In this document: positions 24,333 through 35,800 of the stretch, one piece after another
Layout of the letters: the number at the start of each line of letters is the position of its first letter
How positions within the stretch are numbered: the first letter of the stretch is position 1
DNA from: Caprella mutica
Lineage: Eukaryota; Arthropoda; Malacostraca; Amphipoda; Caprellidae
Assembly (NCBI GenBank): GCA_947561585.1
Contig: CANNZV010002535.1
Coordinates: 1-64,000, forward strand
Direction of reading: 5' to 3'
DNA length: 64,000 nt
The notes under the pieces: model-generated
Seen by the model: the letters and a program-made list of their open reading frames with translations, nothing else
The model's database searches: none
What the model was told of the DNA's origin: nothing
Program-made: the position numbers and the translations under genes

Positions 24333-25444
24333 GTAAGTTTTGTAGCGTTGTTTAATTTGAGATCCTACTCTCCGTATAGTTTATTTCTTAATATTACATT
24401 TAACTCAAATCTCTTCCTATATTTGTTCATTATAATTATAATAAAGGCTGTGGTCTTTTATCCTTCTTCTACTTATTATGAAGCTGTACCAGAAATATTA
24501 TTTCCCATTAATTTCTTAATTGCTTGCATCATTATTCCCTTCAAACGAAATATCGACAGAAAATAAGATTGTGTGAACCACGTGAAATTTCCAATGAGGG
24601 TATTACTCCTCACAGAATTCTTTGATGGGAAATAATTGGTAAAATAATTCAGAGGCGTGAAATAGGCTTTTGTTTTAAGATTTTCTTCATTAATTGATTG
24701 GTTAAGAAAGCTTATAAGCACCGGGGTAAATAATCGCAGAGTCGCTGTGGAGGGAAGGGACAACAAGGAGGAAGAACAGTTACGCTGATTCGAAAAAAAA
24801 AATTTGGTGTTACGTAAACCAGAAGATGATGGACTGAAATAAATTGATGGAAATAAATTTTTTTTCATTCATATTATTACAATATTATCATTCAAATCAT
24901 TTAGAGGAATGTGAGAATTCCAGAGAAGGATTTATGCCAATTATTATACAGCAAAGTTAATTTGCTGAAAATTTATCTTTGAAATTTCTTCAGTTACGGA
25001 GAATCTGAATCTCTACCGTACGTATACTTCATTGATTAGGATTGTTAGAAAAGATATATTTATCTATGAAAATTAGTATTTCCGGTCAGTGAAATAGTTA
25101 AAATTTATAGAAATTAAGTGCTGTTAAAATCATTACAATAATATATATTTTTCAGATTGACTTTAACTATCAATTGTGTTAAATAATCCTCTCTGATCAA
25201 GAATGTGAAATGTCAGGTATAGGATTTTGTACACAACAAATTTCAAAGTGTAATATATACATTTCAATATTCATGATCTGATCAGCTTAAAATCTAACCT
25301 TACCAAAGTATTGTAATGCATATATACTTTCCATGAATAACTTTATACATTTATTACAAAATATCTCACCTATCACAAGTTGTATCACAAACATTACTGT
25401 TTTTATCTCTCGGTGTAGAATTTCGTGTGTTTTTCTTTCTTCAG
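24333..25444. other. No gene seen
   Basis: Contains a 130-codon minus-strand frame (24476-24868) rich in Ser, Phe and Leu, with no recognisable domain; probably chance. Confidence 0.3.
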
Positions 25445-25572
25445 CTCCTGATGACATCGATAAGAGTGTTGTGACTGAAATCAGCCAACTGATACGTGAG
25501 CCAAAGAGTTTATTGGTCAGACTGACATTTGTAGTCAATCTTTACGATGAAATCAGAGACAGTAACTCTTAG
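25445..25572 (+). other. Candidate terminal exon of an unknown gene
   Basis: A pyrimidine-rich acceptor (TTTTTCTTTCTTCAG) ends at 25444. Downstream, 42 codons run to TAG at 25570-25572 (start APDDIDKSVVTEISQLIREP). The peptide is helix-forming and charged, and the stretch is less AT-rich than its flanks. No partner exon or family was recognised. The minus strand is also open across it. Confidence 0.22.
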
Positions 25573-26084
25573 ACAGACAAACAACCACTTCTATCTTAAA
25601 AAAAACTCATTGTGGTGTAATCTTATGGATTTTGTGTCGAAAATATTTGTATAAGAATCGTTCCCCTGGGTCTCGGAAAATGATTCATAAGAATCAGTAC
25701 ACTGTCCAATATGTTATTTAATATTGGAACGAATTTACCAATATTGATTAGTTTCACCTCTAAGGTTAGAAATTATACGGTTACTGCCACAAAGAACATA
25801 GATTTATAAATATTGTTCTTTGCGGATATGTTCTTAACGATATTGATACTAATTACTAAGGTTACTAGCTCACTGATTGGCTATGGATGCTGACCAATCA
25901 AGTGTATAGAGGTGGTCGTGCCATCCCCCCCCCCAAGCCTCACTGGCAATTCAATAAATAATCATGAAGTGTTCAGTACAGAAAACTAGCGGATTCAACA
26001 AACTGCATTACAGCCATCTATGTTGAGAGTTTCAAAGTATTTAATATTTGAAAAAGAATTTAATTATAGACTAAAAACTATATA

Positions 26085-26148
26085 CAAGGAGGAGGAGCCT
26101 ACAGGGGGTGGAGCACTAACCCTTAAGTGCTCCGCCCCCTCCTCCTTG
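26085..26148. repeat. GC-rich imperfect hairpin
   Basis: CAAGGAGGAGGAG...GGTGGAGCACT pairs with AGTGCTCCGCC...CCTCCTCCTTG around the centre ACCCTTA. The left arm carries an extra nine bases. It stands out in AT-rich surroundings. Confidence 0.75.
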
Positions 26149-27835
26149 CCAACCAATCAGAGAAGGTTTAACGTAAAAGTCAATATCAGTAAAAACATAT
26201 ATTCCTGGAACGCATTATCGATAGAAATGTGTGCGGTAGAAACATTATCTCAAAAAACTTATGCACTTTTACTTTACTTTCAAAAATTTAGACTGAAGAA
26301 ACAGTACCATATTAGGCCCACCGATGTTGATTTTGAAAATTTATAAGCAAATAATATATTTCAGAAAATAATATATTTTAAATTTTAGATTATATTACGG
26401 CATACTAATATTTGTGTTCTCATTTGTTGAAATCCAGGCAGGTTAAACATTTAGTTTCGGTTCAAAATTTGGAGATAAATTTTGTTTTCTTGGATATTTT
26501 TATATTACGAATTTATTTTATTTTGCTTGTGAAAAAGAAAAGATGTGACATTTCCAAAAAAGCTTTAATTCAATATTACGATATTACAATTTGAACAAAG
26601 TTTTCCAATTTCGGGCAAGTGATTCTCAATATATATGTAGTGACCAAACGATCTAACTGAATGAGATACGTTGTTCGGATATACGGTTCCTTATTAAGTT
26701 ATCGAACGCACTTTAGAAAGAGCTTACTCAGCACTTTGCTAAGCTGCCTCTATCACAGTTTATTCGCCAGGGATATTTGTATCCAAAGGCTTCAATGGCT
26801 AAATCAGTCCATATTGACTCCGTAATCGTAAGGTGCCGATAGCGTTACTCGAGTAAATTCTGCAAATCCAATAGTGAGAGAAGAGGTAAACCATTGCCAA
26901 TATCGGGGAACAAAGGGAGAAAATAGGGTAGAAATTGAATGATTAGGAATGATGTAGAATTTTAAGGGTTAAACTTTACCATTGCCAACATTGGTGAAAT
27001 AGCAATAAAGTAGAAATTGAATTGAAACTTTACCATTGCCAGTACTGAAAGAAGAAAATGATGTCTTCTCCTCCAAATTTTAACTTTTTAACTTTTCATG
27101 CAGACATCACTTTCATGCAGACAACTGTAATGATATTTGGATGAAATTTCAGACTATATTTAAGTCTTATCTTAAGTTATAATATATTCAGTATTGTTCA
27201 CATATCTTAATTAGTGGATCAACTTGTATTTCATTTTTTTTTTTTTGAATCTCCCTCGAAATACATCTCGTTCTGAATTCCATAACAAATTACTTTTTAA
27301 CTGTATTTATAAATTTTCTGTACTGGTTATGCTCGTACAACGGATAGTACATGTACCGGAAAAAGTGTCCGCTATACCGATCAATGTCCCTGAAATCTGA
27401 ATATAATCAATATTTGACTAGATAGTTGGTAGACGGAAAAAATATTCCTTAACTCATATAACTTAAGAGGTCATTGTGGAAAGTAGCAGTCCGGTAGAAT
27501 GGCAATTTTTGTCCTTTGATGTGAAGATCGTCCGCAGTACGAGCTATACCTGTATACAGTTTTGTGCTACTACAGTTATTTTGAGAGATATTTTGTATTC
27601 CGTTCTCCACTGATGCAATGGATTCCAATGTGAATTCCATCAGAGGTTTCTTTTTGATCTGACAAATAAGTCTCGGTGGTAGGTGTTGGTCGTCGCCTAG
27701 CTATCTAAGCTGCCTCAAAGTTACAGCATAATGCAAAGGCTAATTAGGACTGCTATCTCATTAGCTATTCAAAGGATTTTCCTCTGCTGGCACAAACACG
27801 CTTTTCTTTCTCTTAACTATACGTGAGTGGACAAA
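26149..27835. other. No gene seen; loose internal repeat at 26885-27055
   Basis: TTACCATTGCCA and TAGAAATTGAAT recur two to three times between 26885 and 27055, an imperfect tandem array of ~80-90 bp. The remainder is unrecognised. Confidence 0.35.
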
Positions 27836-27985
27836 AACATTCCAAATACTGACAGTATGGACCAAGACTAACACAAACATTCACAATGTGGACCAAACAC
27901 TAGCAATGTGGACCAAAACACTCATAATGTGAACCAAAACACACCAAACACTCACAATGTGGACCAAAACACACCAAAGTTTGAT
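27836..27985. repeat. Imperfect short tandem repeat
   Basis: CACTCACAATGTGGACCAAA and close variants recur about six times with varied spacing. Confidence 0.75.
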
Positions 27986-30299
27986 ATATAATGTATAAGT
28001 TTAATCATTAGTCCATGCGCATTAAATAAAACTTCTCAAAACTTAAAGATCATTACAAAGTTGCATATGATAAAGTCATACATATAGAGACACGATCATT
28101 CTTGGTATAAACTGAAGACATAATTGCATATCATGAAGGAAAAACGGTTTCTTATATATATTCATTTAAATTATATTCAAATATTTCTATCCACTCAAAA
28201 TAAAAGTATGGATAGTTTTCCTTCAAATGTTCAGTTTATAATCACCAACGAAAGTTAACCTCTTAATTTCTAATCACTCATACAAATCGTGTTATTAGTT
28301 TAACTTCTAATCTCTTTAGCTTCAGAGGCTGTCAGCTTCACGCTGAGAAGAACTGAAGACCAATCCAGACATTGGTAATTAAAATGTTAAACCGGTCGAG
28401 GAGATATTTGTACATGGTGGAGATATCACGGTTATATTTGTAATTTATAACACAATATTAAGTGAATAGGTTGAAATTCCTCTGTCTTTTAATTGATTAA
28501 AATTCACATTATTTATATATCCTCCGTCTTTGAATTGATTGAAATTCACATTGTAAATATAAATATGTTTTTTAGTAGTTATAATTAAATATATGTTTGG
28601 AATTTTAACCCCTAGTATAATATAATAAGGTTTTTTATATTTTTGTGAGCCTATGCCATCATTAGGTTAATTTTGATAGAAATTAAAAATTGTTATTATT
28701 CAGTCAAAAATTTCAGCTTTTCGATAAAATATTCTTACATTAATAATTCGTGATCGAGTTAACCCTTTCGATTCTCTAGGGTCATATTTGTCCCATTGTT
28801 TTCCAAATATTGAAATAAATTTTCCTCAATGAAAACGTTTTGTGATGGGACAAATGATGTTTACGATAAATATTTAAGATATTTAATGATTTTTATTAAT
28901 ATATGTTATTTTCAAAAATAATTATTATTGAATTTTATTATTCTTAAATTATATACCATCGACTCAAAATCTCGTGAATGTCATAAAAAGTATGAAATGT
29001 CAAGATAATAATTATATCAAATATGTAATATATAAAAAACTGAATGAAAAGGTAAAGGAAAAATAACGATATATCGAATCTATAAGATTTTCACATTCAA
29101 ATTGCCATTGTTTTTATGTGAGATAATGCAAACAATGAAACCAACGGACATCACTCTGATAACATTAGCGATGACCGCCAGAAAAACTAACTCACTTGAA
29201 ACACCTAGAACAAACACTTAACGTGTTTGAAGCTAATAACCATGATTGGCAGGAGTTAACAAAGATATTGCAAACTCTGGTTATTTACAGTCTCTATTAT
29301 GGAAGGAATGTCAATTAGGAAGATTTATGCAGCACTGTATTACCATAAATAGCTGCTGATTCTTAGAGTTCCGGTCAATCGGTTGGTTCTATTGACGTTT
29401 AAAACTAGATGGGTAATTAATTACTTACGCAATTTTTTTGTAAGAAATTACGAATTAGGTAAATTAAAATTACTTAAATTTGTATAAAATGTTATCCTCT
29501 TCTGTTTGGGATACGGCGAATAATTGAAGAATTATCCTTAAATTTCCTGTATGTCTCACAATCTCATTTATGTATTTTTACCATAACTTATCTTTTATTA
29601 CTTAGGAGATGTATGATCTATTTTCGGGTGGTCCATATTGATTACTTCATAACTATAGAGCAAAAAATGTACATCATAGGAGGTGTACTAGGATGAGTGA
29701 CTACATGGAAGTACATACAAGGGAATAATACTATGCAATTCAATTGCCAATGTTACTCTAAGCGTATCAATACCCTTATTACGATGAATGTCATATTATT
29801 AACCAGACTGTTATAAAGTGAACTGTACTATCGAACGGGAAAAGGTCAGCTTATTGTATATCATCATAATATTTCCCCTTCAAATTCTTTTCATATGTTA
29901 ATATTCTCTCTCAAATGAACGACAAATAATATTGATCGAATTTAATTAGAATTTATTAGAATGTCTCTATGGATCTGTTAGTTTTCTATACATTGCAACT
30001 GAACAAAAGGTATTATTGTGGGTATAAAAACAGGGAATGTGTTCGATGTCCGTCCATGGCATTGTTGTCAAATTAGCGGCAGATGGTTCGTCATTATCAC
30101 GTTGTATAATTACACCATATTCAACTGAGGGAATTCGAAGTGTTCGAAAACAATTATGAGTAGAAGTTCATTTTATCTTATTAGGTCTCCTACATCTAAT
30201 TTTCGGAAATTTTTGTTCACCGGATTTATTTTTGGGATGATTTCATGAATTCATTACTTCAAAAGAATTTAAGGAAAAACAAAATGGGAGAAACTTATT
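27986..30299. other. No gene seen; minor repeats
   Basis: A ~50-bp duplication lies at 28474-28560 (TTGATT-AAATTCACATT twice). TTAACCCTTTCGATTCTCTA at about 28759 with TTTGTCCCAT...ATGGGACAAA nearby resembles one end of a piggyBac-type MITE, but no second end was found. Confidence 0.3.
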
Positions 30300-30853
30300 T
30301 GTAGATACACACAGATTTCAAAGATTTATTTCAAACTGCTCCCATACATTAGATACGAGTACTGGGAGAAATACTCGCATCAAATACCTTAATATTAAAA
30401 AACAACAATATAAATGAGCTGTATGGCCCAATAAGCCTGATTGCTTCTAGGGCAAAAAAGATTAAAAAATAGAAAAAAAATAAACCACCTAGAGCAGCCT
30501 ATTCAATCACTCAAACAAGCACTGAAGTTGCATCAAATTTATCTTCAAAATTCTAATGGCTAATGAGGTAATTTTTTATATGTTTCTTGAAACTATAACC
30601 TGAAAAATTGACAATATCAGATAACTCATTAAAAATAATAATTCCTTTGAAAAGTATGCATTGTTGAGTCTTAGTATTATTAAAGCGTGGAGTAACAATT
30701 CGATGCCTATTACGAGTAAAATGATTATGCTGATCCTGTAATTAATCTATTATATAGGAACTGATCATGATTAACAATGCTCAAAGTTTTATATGTACAT
30801 ATATACACACCAATAGAAAATTTAAACAATTTATCCAGCGACAACAATTTCAT
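30300..30853 (-). pseudogene. Non-LTR retrotransposon remnant: RT C-terminus and 3' UTR
   Basis: On the minus strand, from 30853 down to the stop at 30553-30555, the translation reads like the C-terminal end of a LINE ORF2 of the jockey/CR1 kind. MKLLSLDKLFKFSIGVYICT comes first, then after one frameshift near 30720 HNHFTRNRHRIVTPRF, CILFKGIIIFNEL and SGYSFKKHIKNYLISH. The H-TR...F-G...N-L...F-K-yL spacing is the family-typical tail after the RT. Sequence to ~30300 would be its 3' UTR. The 5' part, including the catalytic RT, is missing, so this is a dead 5'-truncated copy. Confidence 0.7.
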
Positions 30854-33057
30854 ATTTCATACACATTTCTCTCTCTCCTTTTATCAATACCTAGTTAGAA
30901 TAATATAATTAAAGCTTTCTGATTCAACACATTTGAAAGAAGAATGAATTTAACAAATGAGAGTCAACCGCTAGACTTTATTTGGAAGTATAGAAATAAT
31001 CATAAAAATTGAAAGTTGTTTGCAAAATTCTCATAATTTTTCAATGGATATGTGCGGTCTGAATGAAAAAGATCAGTTACAATGAATTAACTGACACAGA
31101 TGCAAAGTAAGTTGCAGAAGACAACCGCCCCCTTGTTCTCAGGTGCGATATTTTTCGTGTGGCCCAAACTGATAAACAAGATTGTAAGGAAAGACCTGAC
31201 CACCTATGTGAAGAGAATAATAAAAAGATAATTAGAAACTACGCAGCTACCATTATGCACATATATCATAAGGCTCAAATTAAGTTTAACATTGTGTAAT
31301 TTATGGACTGTGTAACGATTGGCTGACTGTAGAAGTGATAAGAAATTACGACTTAATTAGTAGTCGGTTAACTGCATCAGCTGTACCATTGATGTTAGCA
31401 AGTGATTTTATAGTGAGTCCTAAAGAAGTTATAAGAGAGTTAACTTCTCATGCATATTAATGGGATGCTAATGCATATAAATAATAATATATCTGAAATA
31501 TATGGCTAATATATGCAACAGCTCTAATTTATTATTTATACATATACATATATGCACAGCATATACTTTACCGTATGTTCATTATAATAATCTCGTGCTC
31601 TAAGTTTTAATTACGATGCCCTATATATTTGTTGTGATGAAGTGTACCTGTTATATGTTAAATTAAAGATAATTCATTTACCGTATATAGTCATTCAAAT
31701 ACCAATTAATTCATATGTAACTGCCATTTTAAATTAATCCGTGATTGCTAGTTCAAATCACAGTTCGAACCAATCGTCAGTTATTGTAACCAACACATGG
31801 TAATTGAATCAATGATAATGTCTTAATTTGTAAGGGTAGAATCCTTGAATGTGAGAATATGTGCAGAGCAACTGCCACTTTCTTTGAGGTTGTGATTGCT
31901 TCACCCTGAAGTTCAGTAGATTTCTCCCAAGATGTTACCTCTCAATCAATGGTCAGTCTATCAAGTGAACATCTCAGGGAATTCATTAATTTAGATTAGA
32001 GAATCAGATCGGCACACTTGATATCACACAATAATGGAGTGAATTTATTACATATCCATCACATATATTAAATTACCAAGCTACATATTATATATTGAAA
32101 ACTCAGCACGTGCTCTTCGAGTCAAAATCCTTTATAATTCAAGTGAATCACATTACACTCTAATATAAGTTGTTCAGGCTGATAGAAAAGGACCAAAATA
32201 TGTTTCTGTTTTCTGTTACATATCCATAAGATTGTTCTTATATAAGTAATCAGAAAATTATTAATTAGTATTTCAATTCGAACTGCATAGGAAAATGTTG
32301 GACAGTAGACACACACACACACATATATAACATAAAAGAACATTACCAGAATGGTTGATACATAGCTACAGCACAACTATAAAAAAAGAATGAATGCTTT
32401 TCTAGTGCAAGTGGGTTATCAAGAATTATAAAATGACAGCAAGGAAATAGACATTTCAGACGCAGAATAGACCGTCTCCTCGAAAGATGCTCAAAGACGA
32501 TTAAGTTCTTCTTATTTCATTCTTCGAGTGAATGGGAATTCCATGGAATATTCCATGTGTTTAGAGACGAAGATAAGAAGGATTTGGAATCAGACTCAAG
32601 GAATTATTTACGAATTATCTGACTGGAATTAGCATAAGATGGAATTAGGCTGTTAAGAAGGTTTTGTTATATCATCAAATCTCTGCAATGTGATGAGAAT
32701 TAGCATCCTTTGATGAGTCAAAATACATCGGAGAGACTGAATAATTCAATTCGATTGATATATTAACTGGCAGAACTGATTAGTATATTATCTTAGCTAA
32801 CTAAATATTAGGATATCTGAAATTAACGGAGTCAGAAAATTGAAGAATGAAAAATGTGCGATTTTTTCACATGATGTGTAGGTATATTCTATAGGAACGT
32901 AAAAGACTGTAACTGTTTTAAAAAGTGTTAGGTTTATCTGTGCTTTTGATATTTCGAATTTCATTCAAACGATATGCGATTTAAATATAAATTTAATTAT
33001 GCAATACGAAAACTATAAAAATTAAATAACGGTGTTCTTAACATGTTTGATTTTCAG
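30854..33057. other. No gene seen
   Basis: AT-rich. Includes a short (CA)n run near 32311-32322. No coding support. Confidence 0.3.
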
Positions 33058-33118
33058 AGCCCGAATAGTTGAGACAAAAAGAAGCCTCGCTCTCACCGTG
33101 TCCAAACAAGAGGTCTAA
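33058..33118 (+). other. Weak candidate terminal exon
   Basis: An acceptor-like TTTGATTTTCAG precedes 19 codons (ARIVETKRSLALTVSKQEV) and a TAA at 33116-33118, in a locally GC-richer stretch to about 33360. Too short to assign; a 63-codon frame at 33166-33357 in the same patch is equally unproven. Confidence 0.12.
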
Positions 33119-33539
33119 TTCCGGAAATATCGACAGCGTGTACGATACAAACCACCCGCATCTTCTTGCCATGCCTATTGAGTCTGAATCTTTTTACATC
33201 TTGTTATGTTGATCGAAGAGAGTTTGTAGCACTTGCAATGCATTTCAACCACGCCTGCACAGCGAATGAAGCGACACTGAACAAACAGGCTCTCCTACAG
33301 GCCATTACGAGGCAAAACAGAGCAACAGGGGCGAGTGGAGGCACAATCAACAGCTAAACAGAACAAACAGGTGAAACAAAAACAAAACAAGGATTGGTTG
33401 TAGGTAACAGAAGGTAAAATTTCAGCAGCTTATTCGGTGATGAAATTTCAAAGAATCACGCCCCATAAATAGTTTCATCATCTTTTTTTGTCAGTCTATC
33501 AGTCTGCCTGCATGTGGTTTGCCATGCGTTAAGTAATAT

Positions 33540-34015
33540 CAGAAAATACAGAAAAATCGGAAATTGCTGAAAAATTCGGAAAAATTATCTAACTTGAATA
33601 TAATTTTTTTTTGGATTGAATGGAAATCTGACATATATCCGAATAACCGGAAAACAGAAATTATTTAAAGAAATTCTCATCCGGTAAACCAAAAATTCAG
33701 AAAATTCAGAATTCTCGTAAATCCAAAATTATAGAAAAATCGAATATTAGAAAATCGTGAAAACAAATCTGAGAAATAGAAAAATCGAAAAGACAAAGGA
33801 GGCAAATCTAGAAAACTGAAATTTTTTGAAAACTATAAATCCGAGAAAAAAACATATATGTAAAAAATCCAGAAAACAAAAATCATGAGCGTTGAAATTC
33901 CGGTAAATATTATATTAGGAAAACCGAAAACCAAAAGCCTGGATATCATAAAATCCGAGAGACCCAAAACCTGGAAAACAGAAAACCAGGAAACAACTAA
34001 GAAAATATTATAATA
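33540..34015. repeat. Degenerate short-period A-rich repeat
   Basis: Words such as GGAAAATC, CAGAAAATTC, CCGAAAAC and CCGGAAAT recur every ~8-15 bp for nearly 480 bp with no fixed period. It looks like an old, decayed simple repeat. Confidence 0.6.
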
Positions 34016-34303
34016 TCACATTACAGAAAATAAATATAGACCCATCATTTTTCACAGGTAATACACTAGTTAAAGTATAATTACAATGTCTGAAAAATAT
34101 TGGTATAGTTCTAAATATATTCTAATAGTTCTGAATTAAGCTGTTGTTCTCTCTTTCATCTGATAAATCGAACATACGATGACTCAAGCCCCTGAATCTG
34201 TAAACACCATTTGTAAGCATGTCAAAAACTTGCCAAGAACCATCTTACATCTCAGACTGACATGTTAATAGAAAAGGAGTCTTATTGATCCCACCAACAA
34301 TTC
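34016..34303. other. No feature seen
   Basis: AT-rich spacer. Confidence 0.25.
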
Positions 34304-34386
34304 GGATAAACAACTTAGTATTCGACACTATGGATAAACAAAACAGTATTCAACACGTTGGATAAACAACTTAGTATTGGACATTG
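34304..34386. repeat. 28-bp tandem repeat, three copies
   Basis: GGATAAACAACTTAGTATTC plus GACACTAT recurs at 34304, 34332 and 34360 with a few substitutions. Confidence 0.85.
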
Positions 34387-35389
34387 CAGAATAATATGCA
34401 AAACGAAAACAGATTTGAGTATCATATTGAAATGCTTCGGGGTTGTTATTTTATTTACTTTTCCACAAAAACCTTTGATTTCATGATTTAAAAAAAAAAC
34501 AAATTGAAAAAGAATGTGAATTTATAATGTAGAAAATTCTTTTTATCAATCGATTGATGATACTGAAATACTTACACTAATTATATACAAAATTACTTCA
34601 ATGTAGGCTAGCTGTTCCGACCTTTAGGCCGTCAGATTGTATAATAATAAGTCCAGTATTCAGTAACTCATATCCATGTTTAGTGTATATTTATTAAGCC
34701 TATAGTTCTGGATCTCATTGTTAGTTTTACTTCCGTGGTGTAAAGACATTGTTTGACCCGAGTCAGCTTTTGTGATGCCGTGATTGAAGCCCTATTACAG
34801 ATGTTAGCATTTTCTTCAATCAAGAATTTTCTTTATCGATAGAATTCGATTAAGGTATATTTATATTAGTATTTCTTTGGGCCAATTTCAATAGTGATTT
34901 ATTCATGTGGTAACTGTACCTAGCCTAGAGAAGGGTTATTGTGTTTGGTTGCTGATTTAGGACTGTGCCGACTAATTAGAAGTAATTTATATATATTTCT
35001 AGGCAGCTGCTCGTCGGTGATCACGCGCAGCTTTTGTGTTCGGTGTTTGGGTCACTTACCCTAGTGATAGTGTCACTCTTATGAATAAATATTGTTTTAT
35101 GTAGCTGGAGTAGTTTTTAGTGTAGACAATGTGATTTAGTGTCATTGTACCTCAATCATTTTACTAGTTTTATTCCTTGTGCGTTCATGTCAATATTCGC
35201 TTCCGTTTTAATACCCTTGATGTCCTTACATTAGTATGTTTAGTGATTTTCAGTATTCTTTTGTAGCGTATGTTCATCTGGAGTTGACATTAGGAGGCTT
35301 CATTGTAGCCTTGTGTAGGACAGGCTGTTTAAACCAGGAGACTTATATAATCTTGGTGAGTTAGCGGTTGTTCCTCGGTATATATAGTT
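34387..35389. other. No gene seen
   Basis: Moderately AT-rich stretch without frames, splice context or repeats that I can support. Confidence 0.3.
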
Positions 35390-35398
35390 GGCTGGTAT

Positions 35399-35791
35399 GG
35401 GGTACGGTCAAGAGTCCCCCGGTTACGAGCCCCCCCCCTCCCCGATCATGAGACCTAGGCTAGGTCATAACCCCCACCCCCGGTCACGAGCCCCTCTCCC
35501 TGTTTTTTAATCCTTATTTACCTAGTTAAATGAATGATGAACTACTTAGATAGAAATAACGGAGCGTTGCTAATGTAGTTTGTTGTATCCACTAGTTTGT
35601 TTTACTGCACACTTCATGACTGTTTATTGATCTGGCAGGGGGGGTTTGGGTGGCGGCACACCCCCCAATATAAATATATTTTATGTTCAATCAGTAGTGA
35701 ACTACAAAAGTGCTGTTGACCAGGGGGGAGGGGGCTCTTGACCGGGGGAGGGGGGGGGGGCTTATGACCGGGGGGCTTATGATCTACACCC
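35399..35791. mobile_element. C/G-rich foldback MITE with 9-bp TSD
   Basis: The left arm (35399-~35500) holds GGTCAAGAGTCCCCCGGTTA, CGAGCCCCCCCCCTCCCC and GGTCACGAGCCCC. The right arm (~35655-35791) holds the inverse: GGGGGCTCTTGACCGGGGG, GGGGGCTTATGACCGGGGGG, CTTATGATC. GGCTGGTAT flanks both ends exactly (35390-35398 and 35792-35800). Arms built from repeated GGTC-(A/C)(T/A)GAGCCCCC units plus the 9-bp duplication put it in the same structural class as the element at 7471. The G runs could form G-quadruplexes. No coding content. Confidence 0.8.
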
Positions 35792-35800
35792 GGCTGGTAT

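Noticed and set aside
24476..24868. 130-codon minus-strand frame
   Set aside because: Composition is Ser/Phe/Leu-rich as expected for chance in AT-rich DNA; no motif, splice site or conservation clue.
28759..28860. TTAACCCTTT end as a piggyBac MITE
   Set aside because: Only one end visible; without a matching inverted end and TTAA on the other side it cannot be called.
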